Assembly (NCBI RefSeq): GCF_000972385.1 | Contig: NZ_JXTE01000048.1 | Coordinates: forward strand, 1-64,000 | Direction of reading: 5' to 3' | From: Streptomyces sp. WM6386 | GTDB taxonomy: Bacteria; Actinomycetota; Actinomycetes; Streptomycetales; Streptomycetaceae | DNA: 64,000 bases | Shown here: positions 25,836 through 33,343 of the stretch, one piece after another | Layout: every line of letters starts with the position of its first letter | Position numbering within the stretch: the stretch's first letter is position 1 | Program-made: the position numbers and the translations under genes | Notes under the pieces: model-generated | The model's database searches: none | What the model saw: only the letters and a program-made list of their open reading frames with translations | Told to the model about the DNA's origin: nothing

Positions 25836-25972
25836 CCACCCCTCACGACAGCGCCCCCACTGCCTTCCGCCATCGGCCGACCGGGACGCCGGGAGCGACC
25901 CCCGTCGCCGCCACGGACGAGAACCGGCCACGGCCCTTCCGCGACCACGCCCGGCAGGTGGGGCGGACATGA
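25832..25972 (+). CDS. Chimeric micro-ORF 2 (second copy)
   Basis: This 46-residue frame starts at ATG overlapping the stop of micro-ORF 1. It reads TTPHDSAPTAFRHRPTGTPGAT near the start and RPRPFRDHARQVGRT at the end. It is close to micro-ORF 1 along its length and to the A-domain N terminus at its beginning. Its stop overlaps the A-domain start codon (ATGA at 25969). Such micro-ORFs are easily missed. Their similarity to both neighbours indicates duplication, and a separate peptide function is speculative. Confidence 0.55.
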   Translation: MTTPHDSAPTAFRHRPTGTPGATPVAATDENRPRPFRDHARQVGRT

Positions 25973-27831
25973 CCACTCCGTACCTCAGCATCCCCGAGGC
26001 ATTCCGCCGTCAGGTCGCCCGGGCGCCGGGGGCGGTTGCCGTCGCCGGGGTGGGTGAGGAGCTGACCTACGGTGAGCTGGACCGTCGCTCGGACGCGTGG
26101 GCGGACGCGCTCGTCGCGCGCGGGGTGGTGCCCGGTGACCGGGTGCTGGTGTGCCTGGAGCGGTCGGTATCGCTGGTCGTCGGCCTGCTCGCGATCCTCA
26201 AGGCGTCGGCGGCGTATCTCCCGGTGGATCTCGGGGAGGCGCCGGCCCGGCTGGCGGGCATCGTCGCGGACGCGGAGGTCCGGCTGGCGCTGTGCGACGA
26301 GGTGGGGGCCGGCGTGCTGGCGGCGCATGAGGTGCCGGTGCTGCTGGTCGGCCGGTCCGGCGGGACAACGGCGGGTGCCACGACCGGTGCCGCGTTGCCG
26401 ACGCCCGCCGACAGGCCCATATCGCCCGCCGGACGGCCCGGCGCGGGCAGGACCGACGCCGAGGCACCCACCCCTCCCGGCACGACCGATACCGAGACAC
26501 CCTCGCCTCCCCGCGGGCCCGCGCGGCCCGCCGGACAGCCCTCCCAGGGCACGACCGACGCCGACGCACCCACCCATGCCGAGACGCCCTCGCCTCCCCG
26601 CAGGCCCGTGCCGCTCGCCGGACAGCCCTCCCAGGGCACGACCGACGCCGACGCACCCACCCCTCCCGGCACGACCCATGCCGAGACACCCTCGCCTCCC
26701 CGCGGGCCCGTGCCGCTCGACGGACAGCCCTCCGAGGGCGCCCCGCGGAGCGGGCCCGAAGACGTCGCCTGCGTCATGTACACCTCCGGCTCCACCGGCC
26801 GCCCGAAGGGCGTGCTCGTGCCGCACCGGGCCGTGCTGAACCTTGTTCACGAGCCGAACTACGTCACCCTGGACGGCCATGACCGGCTCCTGCAGCTCGC
26901 CCCGGTCGCCTTCGACGCGGCGACCTTCGAGATCTGGGGCGCGCTGCTGAACGGCGCCCGGCTGGAGGTGGCGCCGGCCGGGCCGCTCGGCGCGGAAGGG
27001 CTGGGCGGGCTGCTGCGGGAGCGGGGCATCACGGTTCTGTGGCTGACCGCGGCGCTGTTCCACCGTCAGATCGACTTCGACGCCGGGTCGTTGAGCTCGC
27101 TGCGCGTGCTGCTGGCGGGCGGTGACGTGCTGTCCGTGGAACATGTCCGACGGCTCCGCGCGGCCGCCCCGGGCCTGCGGGTCGTCAATGGCTACGGCCC
27201 GACCGAGGCCACCACCTTCTCGCTGTGCCACCGGATCGCGCCGGACGAGGAGTTCCCCCGCTCGGTCCCCATCGGCGTCCCCGTCCAGGGCACCGAGGCC
27301 CAACTGCGGGACGACTCCGGGGCGGTCGTGCCCGAGGGCGCCGAGGGCGAACTGTGGATCGCGGGGGCGGGCGTGGGCCTCGGCTACTGGCGCCGCCCCG
27401 ACCTCACCGCCGAGCGGTTCGTCACCGATGCCGACGGCCGCACCTGGTACCGCACCGGCGACCTGGCCCGCCGACGATCCGACGGCGTCCACGAGTTCCT
27501 CGGCCGGATCGACGGCCAGGTCAAGCTGCTCGGCCACCGCGTGGAACCCGGCGAGATCGAGAACCTGCTCGCGGGGTGCCCGCCCATCGGCCAGGCCGCG
27601 GTGGGCGTACGCACCAACCTCGTGGGCGACCCCAAGCTGGTCGCCTGGGTCACCCTCACCGGCCCGCTGGACCGCCGCGCACTGCGCGCCCGACTCCGGC
27701 GCGAACTGCCCGAGTACATGGTGCCGACGCTCTTCGCGGCCGTCGACGCGCTGCCCGTGACCGCCAACGGCAAGGTCGACCGCAACGCCCTGCCGGCCCC
27801 CGACTGGCGACGTAAGGAGAACTATGTCTGA
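25969..27831 (+). CDS. Stand-alone NRPS adenylation domain, valine-like code, with repeat linker
   Basis: This 620-residue protein activates an amino acid with ATP and loads it on a carrier protein in trans. Core motifs are LTYGELD (A1), LLAILKASAAYLPVDL (A2), YTSGSTGRPKG (A3, about 271), NGYGPTEATT (A5), GELWIAG (A6), YRTGDLA (A7), FLGRIDGQVKLLGHRVEPGEIE (A8) and TANGKVDR (A10). Specificity residues read from PheA positions are D-A-F-W-L-G-G-T-F, one conservative change from the known valine code DAFWIGGTF. Residues about 124-263, between A2 and A3, are a Pro/Thr-rich insertion built from in-frame tandem repeats. That makes it longer than usual stand-alone A domains. The stop overlaps the next carrier gene (ATGTCTGA). 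Confidence 0.9.
   Translation: MTTPYLSIPEAFRRQVARAPGAVAVAGVGEELTYGELDRRSDAWADALVARGVVPGDRVLVCLERSVSLVVGLLAILKASAAYLPVDLGEAPARLAGIVADAEVRLALCDEVGAGVLAAHEVPVLLVGRSGGTTAGATTGAALPTPADRPISPAGRPGAGRTDAEAPTPPGTTDTETPSPPRGPARPAGQPSQGTTDADAPTHAETPSPPRRPVPLAGQPSQGTTDADAPTPPGTTHAETPSPPRGPVPLDGQPSEGAPRSGPEDVACVMYTSGSTGRPKGVLVPHRAVLNLVHEPNYVTLDGHDRLLQLAPVAFDAATFEIWGALLNGARLEVAPAGPLGAEGLGGLLRERGITVLWLTAALFHRQIDFDAGSLSSLRVLLAGGDVLSVEHVRRLRAAAPGLRVVNGYGPTEATTFSLCHRIAPDEEFPRSVPIGVPVQGTEAQLRDDSGAVVPEGAEGELWIAGAGVGLGYWRRPDLTAERFVTDADGRTWYRTGDLARRRSDGVHEFLGRIDGQVKLLGHRVEPGEIENLLAGCPPIGQAAVGVRTNLVGDPKLVAWVTLTGPLDRRALRARLRRELPEYMVPTLFAAVDALPVTANGKVDRNALPAPDWRRKENYV
26460..26745 (+). repeat. In-frame tandem repeat inside the A-domain gene
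   Basis: About three copies of an 87- to 102-base unit begin at GAGAC near 26494, 26581 and 26683. The units encode variants of ETPSPPRGPVPLAGQ followed by PSQGTTDADAPT. Both periods are multiples of three, so copy-number changes keep the frame. The tract is C-rich and codes for a flexible linker. Confidence 0.88.
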
Positions 27832-28072
27832 GGTGCGCGACCGGCTCGCGGACACCGTCACCGCGGTCTGGACCGAGGTGCTCGGCATCGACGGGATCGG
27901 GCCCGACGACGACTTCTTCGACCTGGGCGGCGACTCCCTGGTCGCCACCCGGCTCACCGCCCTGCTGGAACAGCGGCTCGGCGTCGCGATCGACGTACTG
28001 ACGGTGTTCGACCACCCCACGATCGGGGAGCTCGTCACGGAACTGGAGAAGGCACATGGCGACCGGCTCTGA
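27824..28072 (+). CDS. Stand-alone peptidyl carrier protein
   Basis: This 82-residue carrier protein has the phosphopantetheine serine at about residue 38 in DDDFFDLGGDSLVATRLTALL. This is the canonical PCP motif. It overlaps the end of the A-domain gene by eight bases and the start of the MFS gene by 17 bases, implying tight coupled translation. It is the likely partner of the valine-type adenylation protein. The tethered amino acid could then be a substrate for the AurF-like oxygenase or be passed to the condensation domain of the 29524 protein. Confidence 0.92.
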   Translation: MSEVRDRLADTVTAVWTEVLGIDGIGPDDDFFDLGGDSLVATRLTALLEQRLGVAIDVLTVFDHPTIGELVTELEKAHGDRL

Positions 28073-29333
28073 CTCCGCCGAGAGCGGAGCGCCGGCGATC
28101 GCTCCGAACAAGCGGAACGTACGGCTGTGGCTGGCCGGGACATCCGTCTCGCTGTTCGGCGATGCCGCGCTGTGGATCGCGCTCGGCATCTGGATGAAGG
28201 ACCTGACGGATTCCAACGGTGCGGCCGGACTGGCCTTCGCCGCCTATGTGCTGCCCCGCCTCGGCGCCCCCTTCCTCGGTCTGGTCGTGGACCGCTACCG
28301 GCGCCGGCCACTGATCGCGCTGATCAACTTCGCGCTGGCCGGCTGGGTGTGCCTGGCCTTCCTGGTCCACGACAAGGACCAGGCGTGGCTGCTGTACCTG
28401 GTGCTGTTCGGCATCGGTCTGGGCGTCGGCATGCACAACGCGGCGGGCAGCGCGCTGCTCACCCGCCTGGTGCCGGCCGAGGAACTGGGCCCCACCAACG
28501 CGCTGATGCGCACGCTCCAGGAGGGCGGCATGCTCGTCGCGCCCGCCGTCGGCGCGGCGCTGTACACCTGGGTCGGGCCGCGTGCCGTGGCCGGGCTGGA
28601 AGTCGTGACGTTCCTGGCGTGCGCCCTGTGCGTGCTGGCGGTGAAGGTCGAGGAGCCCGAGCCGCAGCGGCCGGACGGCAAGCTGGCCCAGGAACTCCTG
28701 GCCGGGGTGCGGCACTTGGCACGCACCCCGCAGCTGCGCGCGGTCTCCGTGGCCATGGGGCTCGGCCTGCTGGGCTTCGGTTTCATCGAGACGCTGATCT
28801 ACGCCGTCGCCGACGAGGGTCTGCATCGCAGCGCGTCGTTCGTCGGGGTGCTCACCGTCGTCAAGGGCGTCGGCTCGGTGCTGGGCGGCCTCGCCGGGGT
28901 GCGGGTGCTCAAGCGGATGGGGCCGGGCCGGGAGGCGATGCTGACCGTGTTCGGGCTCGGCACGATGGGCCTGGGCTGCGCCCTGCTCGTCCTGCCCGGC
29001 GTGGTGGCGGCGCTGGCGGGTGTGTTCGTGATCGGCCTGGGCATTCCCGGCGCGGTCGTCGGCCTGTACACCTCCGTGCAGCGCAACTCCCCCGACCGGC
29101 TCCAGGGCCGGGTCGCCTCGGCGGCGAGCATGCTCGCGACCGCGCCCCAGGTGCTGGCCGTGTTCACCAGCGCCGCGCTGGTGGCGAGCGTCGACTTCCG
29201 GGTGCTGCTGGGCGTGATGACCGTCCTGGTCCTGGGCGGCTCGGGCTACCTCGCCCTGCGGATGCGCGGCTTCCCCGCCGTGCCGCGGCCCACCACCGCG
29301 CAGCCGCACTCCGCGCCCGCCGCCGCGGAGTGA
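28056..29333 (+). CDS. MFS transporter, probable product exporter
   Basis: This 425-residue major facilitator has about twelve hydrophobic segments. It includes the loop 2-3 type motif GLVVDRYRRRPLIALIN and the symmetric central region after VKVEEPEPQRPDGKLAQELLAGVRHL, which joins two six-helix halves. It belongs to the MFS group often annotated as drug efflux (MFS_3-like). The gene overlaps the upstream carrier gene by 17 bases. Inside a biosynthetic operon, export of the product or self-resistance is the natural inference. The Ala/Pro-rich C terminus is not part of the fold. Confidence 0.87.
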   Translation: MATGSDSAESGAPAIAPNKRNVRLWLAGTSVSLFGDAALWIALGIWMKDLTDSNGAAGLAFAAYVLPRLGAPFLGLVVDRYRRRPLIALINFALAGWVCLAFLVHDKDQAWLLYLVLFGIGLGVGMHNAAGSALLTRLVPAEELGPTNALMRTLQEGGMLVAPAVGAALYTWVGPRAVAGLEVVTFLACALCVLAVKVEEPEPQRPDGKLAQELLAGVRHLARTPQLRAVSVAMGLGLLGFGFIETLIYAVADEGLHRSASFVGVLTVVKGVGSVLGGLAGVRVLKRMGPGREAMLTVFGLGTMGLGCALLVLPGVVAALAGVFVIGLGIPGAVVGLYTSVQRNSPDRLQGRVASAASMLATAPQVLAVFTSAALVASVDFRVLLGVMTVLVLGGSGYLALRMRGFPAVPRPTTAQPHSAPAAAE

Positions 29334-29523
29334 CGTACCGCCGCGCCAGGCCCTGTTCGGTGGCCGCCGGGGTCCGGCCGGGGGTCACGCGGCCACCGTG
29401 AACGGCACGCCCCGGCGGCCGACCCGAGCGAAGCCGGGTGACGACGACGCGCCGGACCCCGACGCCCGCGTGACCCCCGGCCGGACCCAGCGGCCGGACC
29501 CGCACTTTCCGAAGGAGATCCTC

Positions 29524-32355
29524 ATGACCGGCGCCCCCGTGGTGCTGCCTCTGACACCCCAGCAGCGAGGCGTGTACTTCCTGCACTGTCTGGCCCCGGA
29601 CAGTGCGGTGTACAACGTGCCGATCGTGCTGCGGGTGCGCGGCGGTCTGGACCGCGAGCGGCTCCAGCGCGCGGTGGACGTGCTGGTGACCCGGCATCAG
29701 GCGCTGCGGCTGACGGTGCGGGAGAGCGACGGGCAGGTGCTCCAGCTGATCCACCCCGCGGAGGTGGCGCCCCGGGTCGAGGTGAACTGGACCTCGCTGC
29801 CGGGCGCGGACCTGACCCGGGCGGCCGCGGAGGTCGTGCGGTACGCGGGCCGGCCCTTCGACGTGGTGAGCGGTCCCCTGATGCGGGTGGACGTGGTGGA
29901 GCTCGGTGGCGAGGAGCACGCGGTGTCGCTGTGCTTCCACCACCTGATCATCGACGAGATCGCGGCGACCGCGCTGGCCGGCGAACTGCACCGGCTCTAC
30001 GAGGACCCCGCCGCCCTCCCCGGTACGGGCCCCGAGCACCAGTACGCCGAGTTCTGCGCCGGACTGCTGGCCGAGCCCGATCCGAAGGGCCTCGACTTCT
30101 GGCGGGAGCGGCTGGCCGGGATGCCGGTGCTGCCGCTGCCCGAGGAGCATGTCCCCGAGGACCACGGCCTGTTCACCGGCGACCGGGTCGGCTTCACCGT
30201 GCCCGAGGCCGTCTCGGCGCGCGTCGCCGAGGTGAGCCGCGCCCACCGGGTCTCGGAGTTCATGGTGTTCCACGCCGCGCTGCTGGTGCTGCTGCACCGG
30301 TGGACCGGCGCCGAGGACATCGCCGTGGGTACGCCGATGAGCGGCCGGGTCGACGAGCGGTTCGCCGAGACCGTGGGCTTCTTCCAGAACACGGTCGTGC
30401 TGCGCGGCACGGTCGACCCCGGGCAGAGCTTCGCGGCGCTGCTCAAGACGTCCCGGCGGACCGTGCTGGAGGCTCTGCAACGCCAGCACGTGCCCTTCGA
30501 GACGGTCGTGGACGCGGTCCGGCCGTCCCGGGAGTCCACCCGCAACCCGCTGTTCCAGGTGGCGCTGGTCTTCAACCGGCGCAAGGTCGAGCAGGACTGG
30601 AGCCTGCCGGGCCTGACGGTGGAGCCGCTGCCGTTCCCGTGGCCGACCTCGCACTTCGATCTGGCGCTGACCCTGCTGCACGAGTACGGGGTGCTCAAGG
30701 GCGACTTCGCCTACAGCGCGCAGCGGTTCTCCCGGGCCACGGCCGAACGGCTGACCGCGGTGTTCCTGCGGCTGCTCGGCGGGCTGCTGGCGGACCCGGA
30801 CGCGCCGGTCGGCGACGTCGACCTGATGGACGCCGAGGAGCGGGCGCGGGTGCGGGAGCTGAGCACCGCGAGCGGCCGGCAGGTGCTGGACGGACGGGGG
30901 CGGCCGCTGCCGCTCGCCTTCCACGGCGCCGTGCACACCGCGGACCCGGCGGGCGGGCGGCCGGTGCCGACCGGGGAGCGCGGCCGGTTCGCCGCGGACG
31001 GCCGGTTCGAGCTGTGGCGCGACCCCGTCGAGGCGGCCCTGGAGGCTCATCCGGGTGTGCTGGCCGCCGCCGTGGTGCGGCTGCCCGCCACCGAGGACGG
31101 GAGCGGCGAGCAGCTCGTCGCCTGTGCCGTGCCGCGCCCGGGCGTCGAACCGCCCGCGCCGCGCGAGCTGTCGGCCCATCTGCAGGCCCGGGTGCCGGCG
31201 CATCTGCTGCCGCAGCGGGTCGTCGTACGGGAGAAGATCCCCACCGGGGCGGACGGCCGCCCTGACCCGGCCGCGCTGGCCGCCGTGCCCGAACCGGCCG
31301 AGGGGACGCCGGAGGAGGCCGCGGACGACGCTCCGCGCGATGCCGTGGAACGGCGGCTGGTGGAGCTGTTCGAGGAGCTCCTCGGCGTGCCGGGACTCGG
31401 CCGCTACGACAACTTCTTCGACTACGGCGGCCAGTCGCTGCTGGCGGTCCGGCTCGTCGCACGGGTCGCCGAGGAGCTCGGCCGTCCGCTCGGCGTCGGC
31501 GTCTTCATGAACAACCCGACCGTGGCCGCCCTGGCCCGGGCCCTCGCCGAGGACGGCACCGCCGGCCCCGCCGGTCTGGTGCGCCTGCGCACTCCCGCGG
31601 GCGACCCCTCGGACGTGGCGGTGGCCCTGATCCACCCGGTCGGCGGCACCCTCATGTGCTACGCGCCCCTGGTCGCCCTCCTGCCCGGGCACACCGAGGT
31701 GGTCGGCCTGGAGCGGGTCGCGGGCGCCCACCCCGACGACCCCACCTACGCGGACCTCGTCGACCGGTACGCCACCACCCTGGCCGACGCCCTGCCCGGC
31801 CGCCGGATCGCCCTGCTGGGCTGGTCGCTCGGCGGCGTCCTGGCCCACTCGGTCGCCGACCGGCTCACCGGACTCGGCCACGACGTCGCCCTGGTGGCGC
31901 TCCTGGACTCCCTCGCCCAGCGCACCGTCGAGGACGCCGAGCGCATGTCCGCCACCTCCGCGGAACTGCTCGCGCTCGCCGGTTCGGTGCTCCGGGACGG
32001 CACCGGTGTCCTCGGGGCCACCGCCGGACAACGGCTGCTCATGCGGCGCTTCGGCGTCGACCTGGACCTGCTGCGCGACACACCCGCGGACCAGGCCGCC
32101 CGCATGCTGGAGGACTGGGCCCGGCTGCTCGGCCTGGTGGCCGAGTGCGCCCCGGCGAAGACCACCGCGCCCCTCCAGCTCTTCCTGTGCGCGGACAACC
32201 CGGCCGGCTACCCGGAGGCGCTGGCCGCGAGCTGGGAGGGCCTCGGCGGGGCGCTGGAGCTGTGCCGGGTGCCCGGGACGCACATCGAGGTGCTCGCGTC
32301 CCCCGCGGTGGAGCAGGTCGCGGCGGCGTTCACCGAGCGAACAGGACGGTCATGA
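29524..32355 (+). CDS. NRPS protein: condensation - degenerate A subdomain - PCP - thioesterase
   Basis: This 943-residue protein starts at ATG 29524 after a GAAGGAG ribosome-binding site. The condensation domain (about 8-430) has the catalytic HHLIIDE at 139-145, with Glu replacing the usual Gly. It is followed by VGTPMSGR and FFQNTVVLR. Residues about 490-590 look like only the C-terminal subdomain of an adenylation domain (VEAALEAHPGVLAAAVVRLP). The A10 lysine region reads TGADGRPD, so A1-A7 and the catalytic Lys are missing. The PCP has DYGGQSLLAVRL (Ser about 638). The C-terminal thioesterase has GWSLGG (Ser about 768) and His in GTHIEVL. It probably condenses and releases the product, loaded in trans. 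Confidence 0.9.
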   Translation: MTGAPVVLPLTPQQRGVYFLHCLAPDSAVYNVPIVLRVRGGLDRERLQRAVDVLVTRHQALRLTVRESDGQVLQLIHPAEVAPRVEVNWTSLPGADLTRAAAEVVRYAGRPFDVVSGPLMRVDVVELGGEEHAVSLCFHHLIIDEIAATALAGELHRLYEDPAALPGTGPEHQYAEFCAGLLAEPDPKGLDFWRERLAGMPVLPLPEEHVPEDHGLFTGDRVGFTVPEAVSARVAEVSRAHRVSEFMVFHAALLVLLHRWTGAEDIAVGTPMSGRVDERFAETVGFFQNTVVLRGTVDPGQSFAALLKTSRRTVLEALQRQHVPFETVVDAVRPSRESTRNPLFQVALVFNRRKVEQDWSLPGLTVEPLPFPWPTSHFDLALTLLHEYGVLKGDFAYSAQRFSRATAERLTAVFLRLLGGLLADPDAPVGDVDLMDAEERARVRELSTASGRQVLDGRGRPLPLAFHGAVHTADPAGGRPVPTGERGRFAADGRFELWRDPVEAALEAHPGVLAAAVVRLPATEDGSGEQLVACAVPRPGVEPPAPRELSAHLQARVPAHLLPQRVVVREKIPTGADGRPDPAALAAVPEPAEGTPEEAADDAPRDAVERRLVELFEELLGVPGLGRYDNFFDYGGQSLLAVRLVARVAEELGRPLGVGVFMNNPTVAALARALAEDGTAGPAGLVRLRTPAGDPSDVAVALIHPVGGTLMCYAPLVALLPGHTEVVGLERVAGAHPDDPTYADLVDRYATTLADALPGRRIALLGWSLGGVLAHSVADRLTGLGHDVALVALLDSLAQRTVEDAERMSATSAELLALAGSVLRDGTGVLGATAGQRLLMRRFGVDLDLLRDTPADQAARMLEDWARLLGLVAECAPAKTTAPLQLFLCADNPAGYPEALAASWEGLGGALELCRVPGTHIEVLASPAVEQVAAAFTERTGRS

Positions 32356-33278
32356 CGGAGCCCCGCGTCGCCGCCGACTGGTACGAGAGCGCCGGCGTGC
32401 GCGGCGGCCCGCGCCGGATGCTGCGGGAGGATCGCGAGGCCGGGCTGAAGGTGTTCCCCGAGCATCTGGTCCCGCATCTGCACCACGAGGGACTGGCCGG
32501 CCTGGGCGCGGACACCCGGCAGGCGCTGCTGACCCAGCACTTCTACCAGTACATGCTGTTCACCTCGCATCTGGAGACCAAGGTGGTCAACCGGGGGGCG
32601 GCGATGGTGGCGCACGGCGAGACCGACGTCGACCTCGGGCCCGGTGCCCGCCTGGACGCGTTCAAGATCTACAGCGACGAGGCCTATCACGCCCTGTTCA
32701 GCCTGGACGTGGTGCAACAGGTGGAGAAGACCACGGCGGTGCCGGTGCTGCCGTACGACTTCGCGCCGCGCATGGCCCGCCTGGACCGTACGGGCCACGA
32801 ATTCCTGCCGGACCACGGCTCGCTGGCCCACATCCTCCAGGTCGTCGCCTTCGAGACCGTGGTGACACGGATGCTGGCGCGGATCCCCCGCGACGAGACG
32901 GTGTTCCGGGTGGTGCGCGAGGTCGTGGGCGACCACGTCCGCGACGAGGTGCACCACCACGCCTACTTCACCCGCTACTTCAAGGAACTGTGGGCGAGCC
33001 TGTCCCCGGCGACGCGCGTGAAGGTGGCCTGCGCCATGCCGCACTTCGTCGACGACTGTCTGCGCCCCGACCTCGACCCGGTGCGGTCGGCCCTGCACAC
33101 GGCCGGGGTGAGCGCCGACCTGGCCGAGGAGGTGCTGCGCGACTGCTATCGCGAGGAGGTCCTCGCGGCCGGCGTACGGGACGCGGGCCGGCACACGCTG
33201 GGGCTGTGCGAGTCGGTGGGCGCGTTCGACATACCCGAGGCCCGCGAGCAGCTGCATCTGCTGGGGCTGACGGACTGA
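32352..33278 (+). CDS. AurF-like diiron N-oxygenase
   Basis: This 308-residue helical diiron oxygenase has the full ligand pattern of the AurF (p-aminobenzoate N-oxygenase) family. The ligands are Glu75 in HLETKVV, Glu110/His113 in DEAYHALF, Glu168 in AFETVVT, and His195, Glu199 and His202 in GDHVRDEVHHHAYF. Relatives oxidise amines to hydroxylamine, nitroso or nitro groups (AurF, CmlI) or act on valine-derived substrates (PvfB/HamC type). It starts in an ATGA overlap with the NRPS gene and ends the rightward operon. With a valine-type A domain upstream, N-oxidation of a valine-derived amine is the leading hypothesis. Hydroxylation or desaturation is possible. Confidence 0.87.
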   Translation: MTEPRVAADWYESAGVRGGPRRMLREDREAGLKVFPEHLVPHLHHEGLAGLGADTRQALLTQHFYQYMLFTSHLETKVVNRGAAMVAHGETDVDLGPGARLDAFKIYSDEAYHALFSLDVVQQVEKTTAVPVLPYDFAPRMARLDRTGHEFLPDHGSLAHILQVVAFETVVTRMLARIPRDETVFRVVREVVGDHVRDEVHHHAYFTRYFKELWASLSPATRVKVACAMPHFVDDCLRPDLDPVRSALHTAGVSADLAEEVLRDCYREEVLAAGVRDAGRHTLGLCESVGAFDIPEAREQLHLLGLTD

Positions 33279-33283
33279 CGGGT

Positions 33284-33310
33284 CCCGGGCGGCGGCGCGG
33301 GCCGCCCGGG
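33284..33310. terminator. Bidirectional hairpin between the two cluster operons
   Basis: CCCGGGCGGC (33284-33293) and GCCGCCCGGG (33301-33310) are perfect complements with a 7-base loop. They lie between the convergent oxygenase and C-domain genes. Confidence 0.85.
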
Positions 33311-33343
33311 GCCCATTTCCTCTCGTACGTCATGGCCGGTACG

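Larger units (their letters stand above)
25660..26060 (+). repeat. Tandem triplication of the CCR/A-domain gene junction
   Basis: Three copies of a ~140-base unit lie in tandem, with start codons at 25692 (GTG), 25832 (ATG) and 25969 (ATG), spaced 140 and 137 bases. Each unit joins a CCR tail-like segment (LFRDHAGQ / PFHDHTEQ / PFRDHARQ) to an A-domain start-like segment (TTPY ... TFRHRP / TTPH ... AFRHRP / TTPYLSIPEAFRRQ). The reading frames stay open and each junction keeps an ATGA/GTGA stop-start overlap. Confidence 0.88.

Noticed and set aside
25692..25972. Micro-ORFs as precursor peptides of a ribosomally made product
   Set aside because: Their ends match the neighbouring CCR and A-domain proteins, so tandem duplication explains them. 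No leader/core layout or modifying enzymes of a RiPP system are present.
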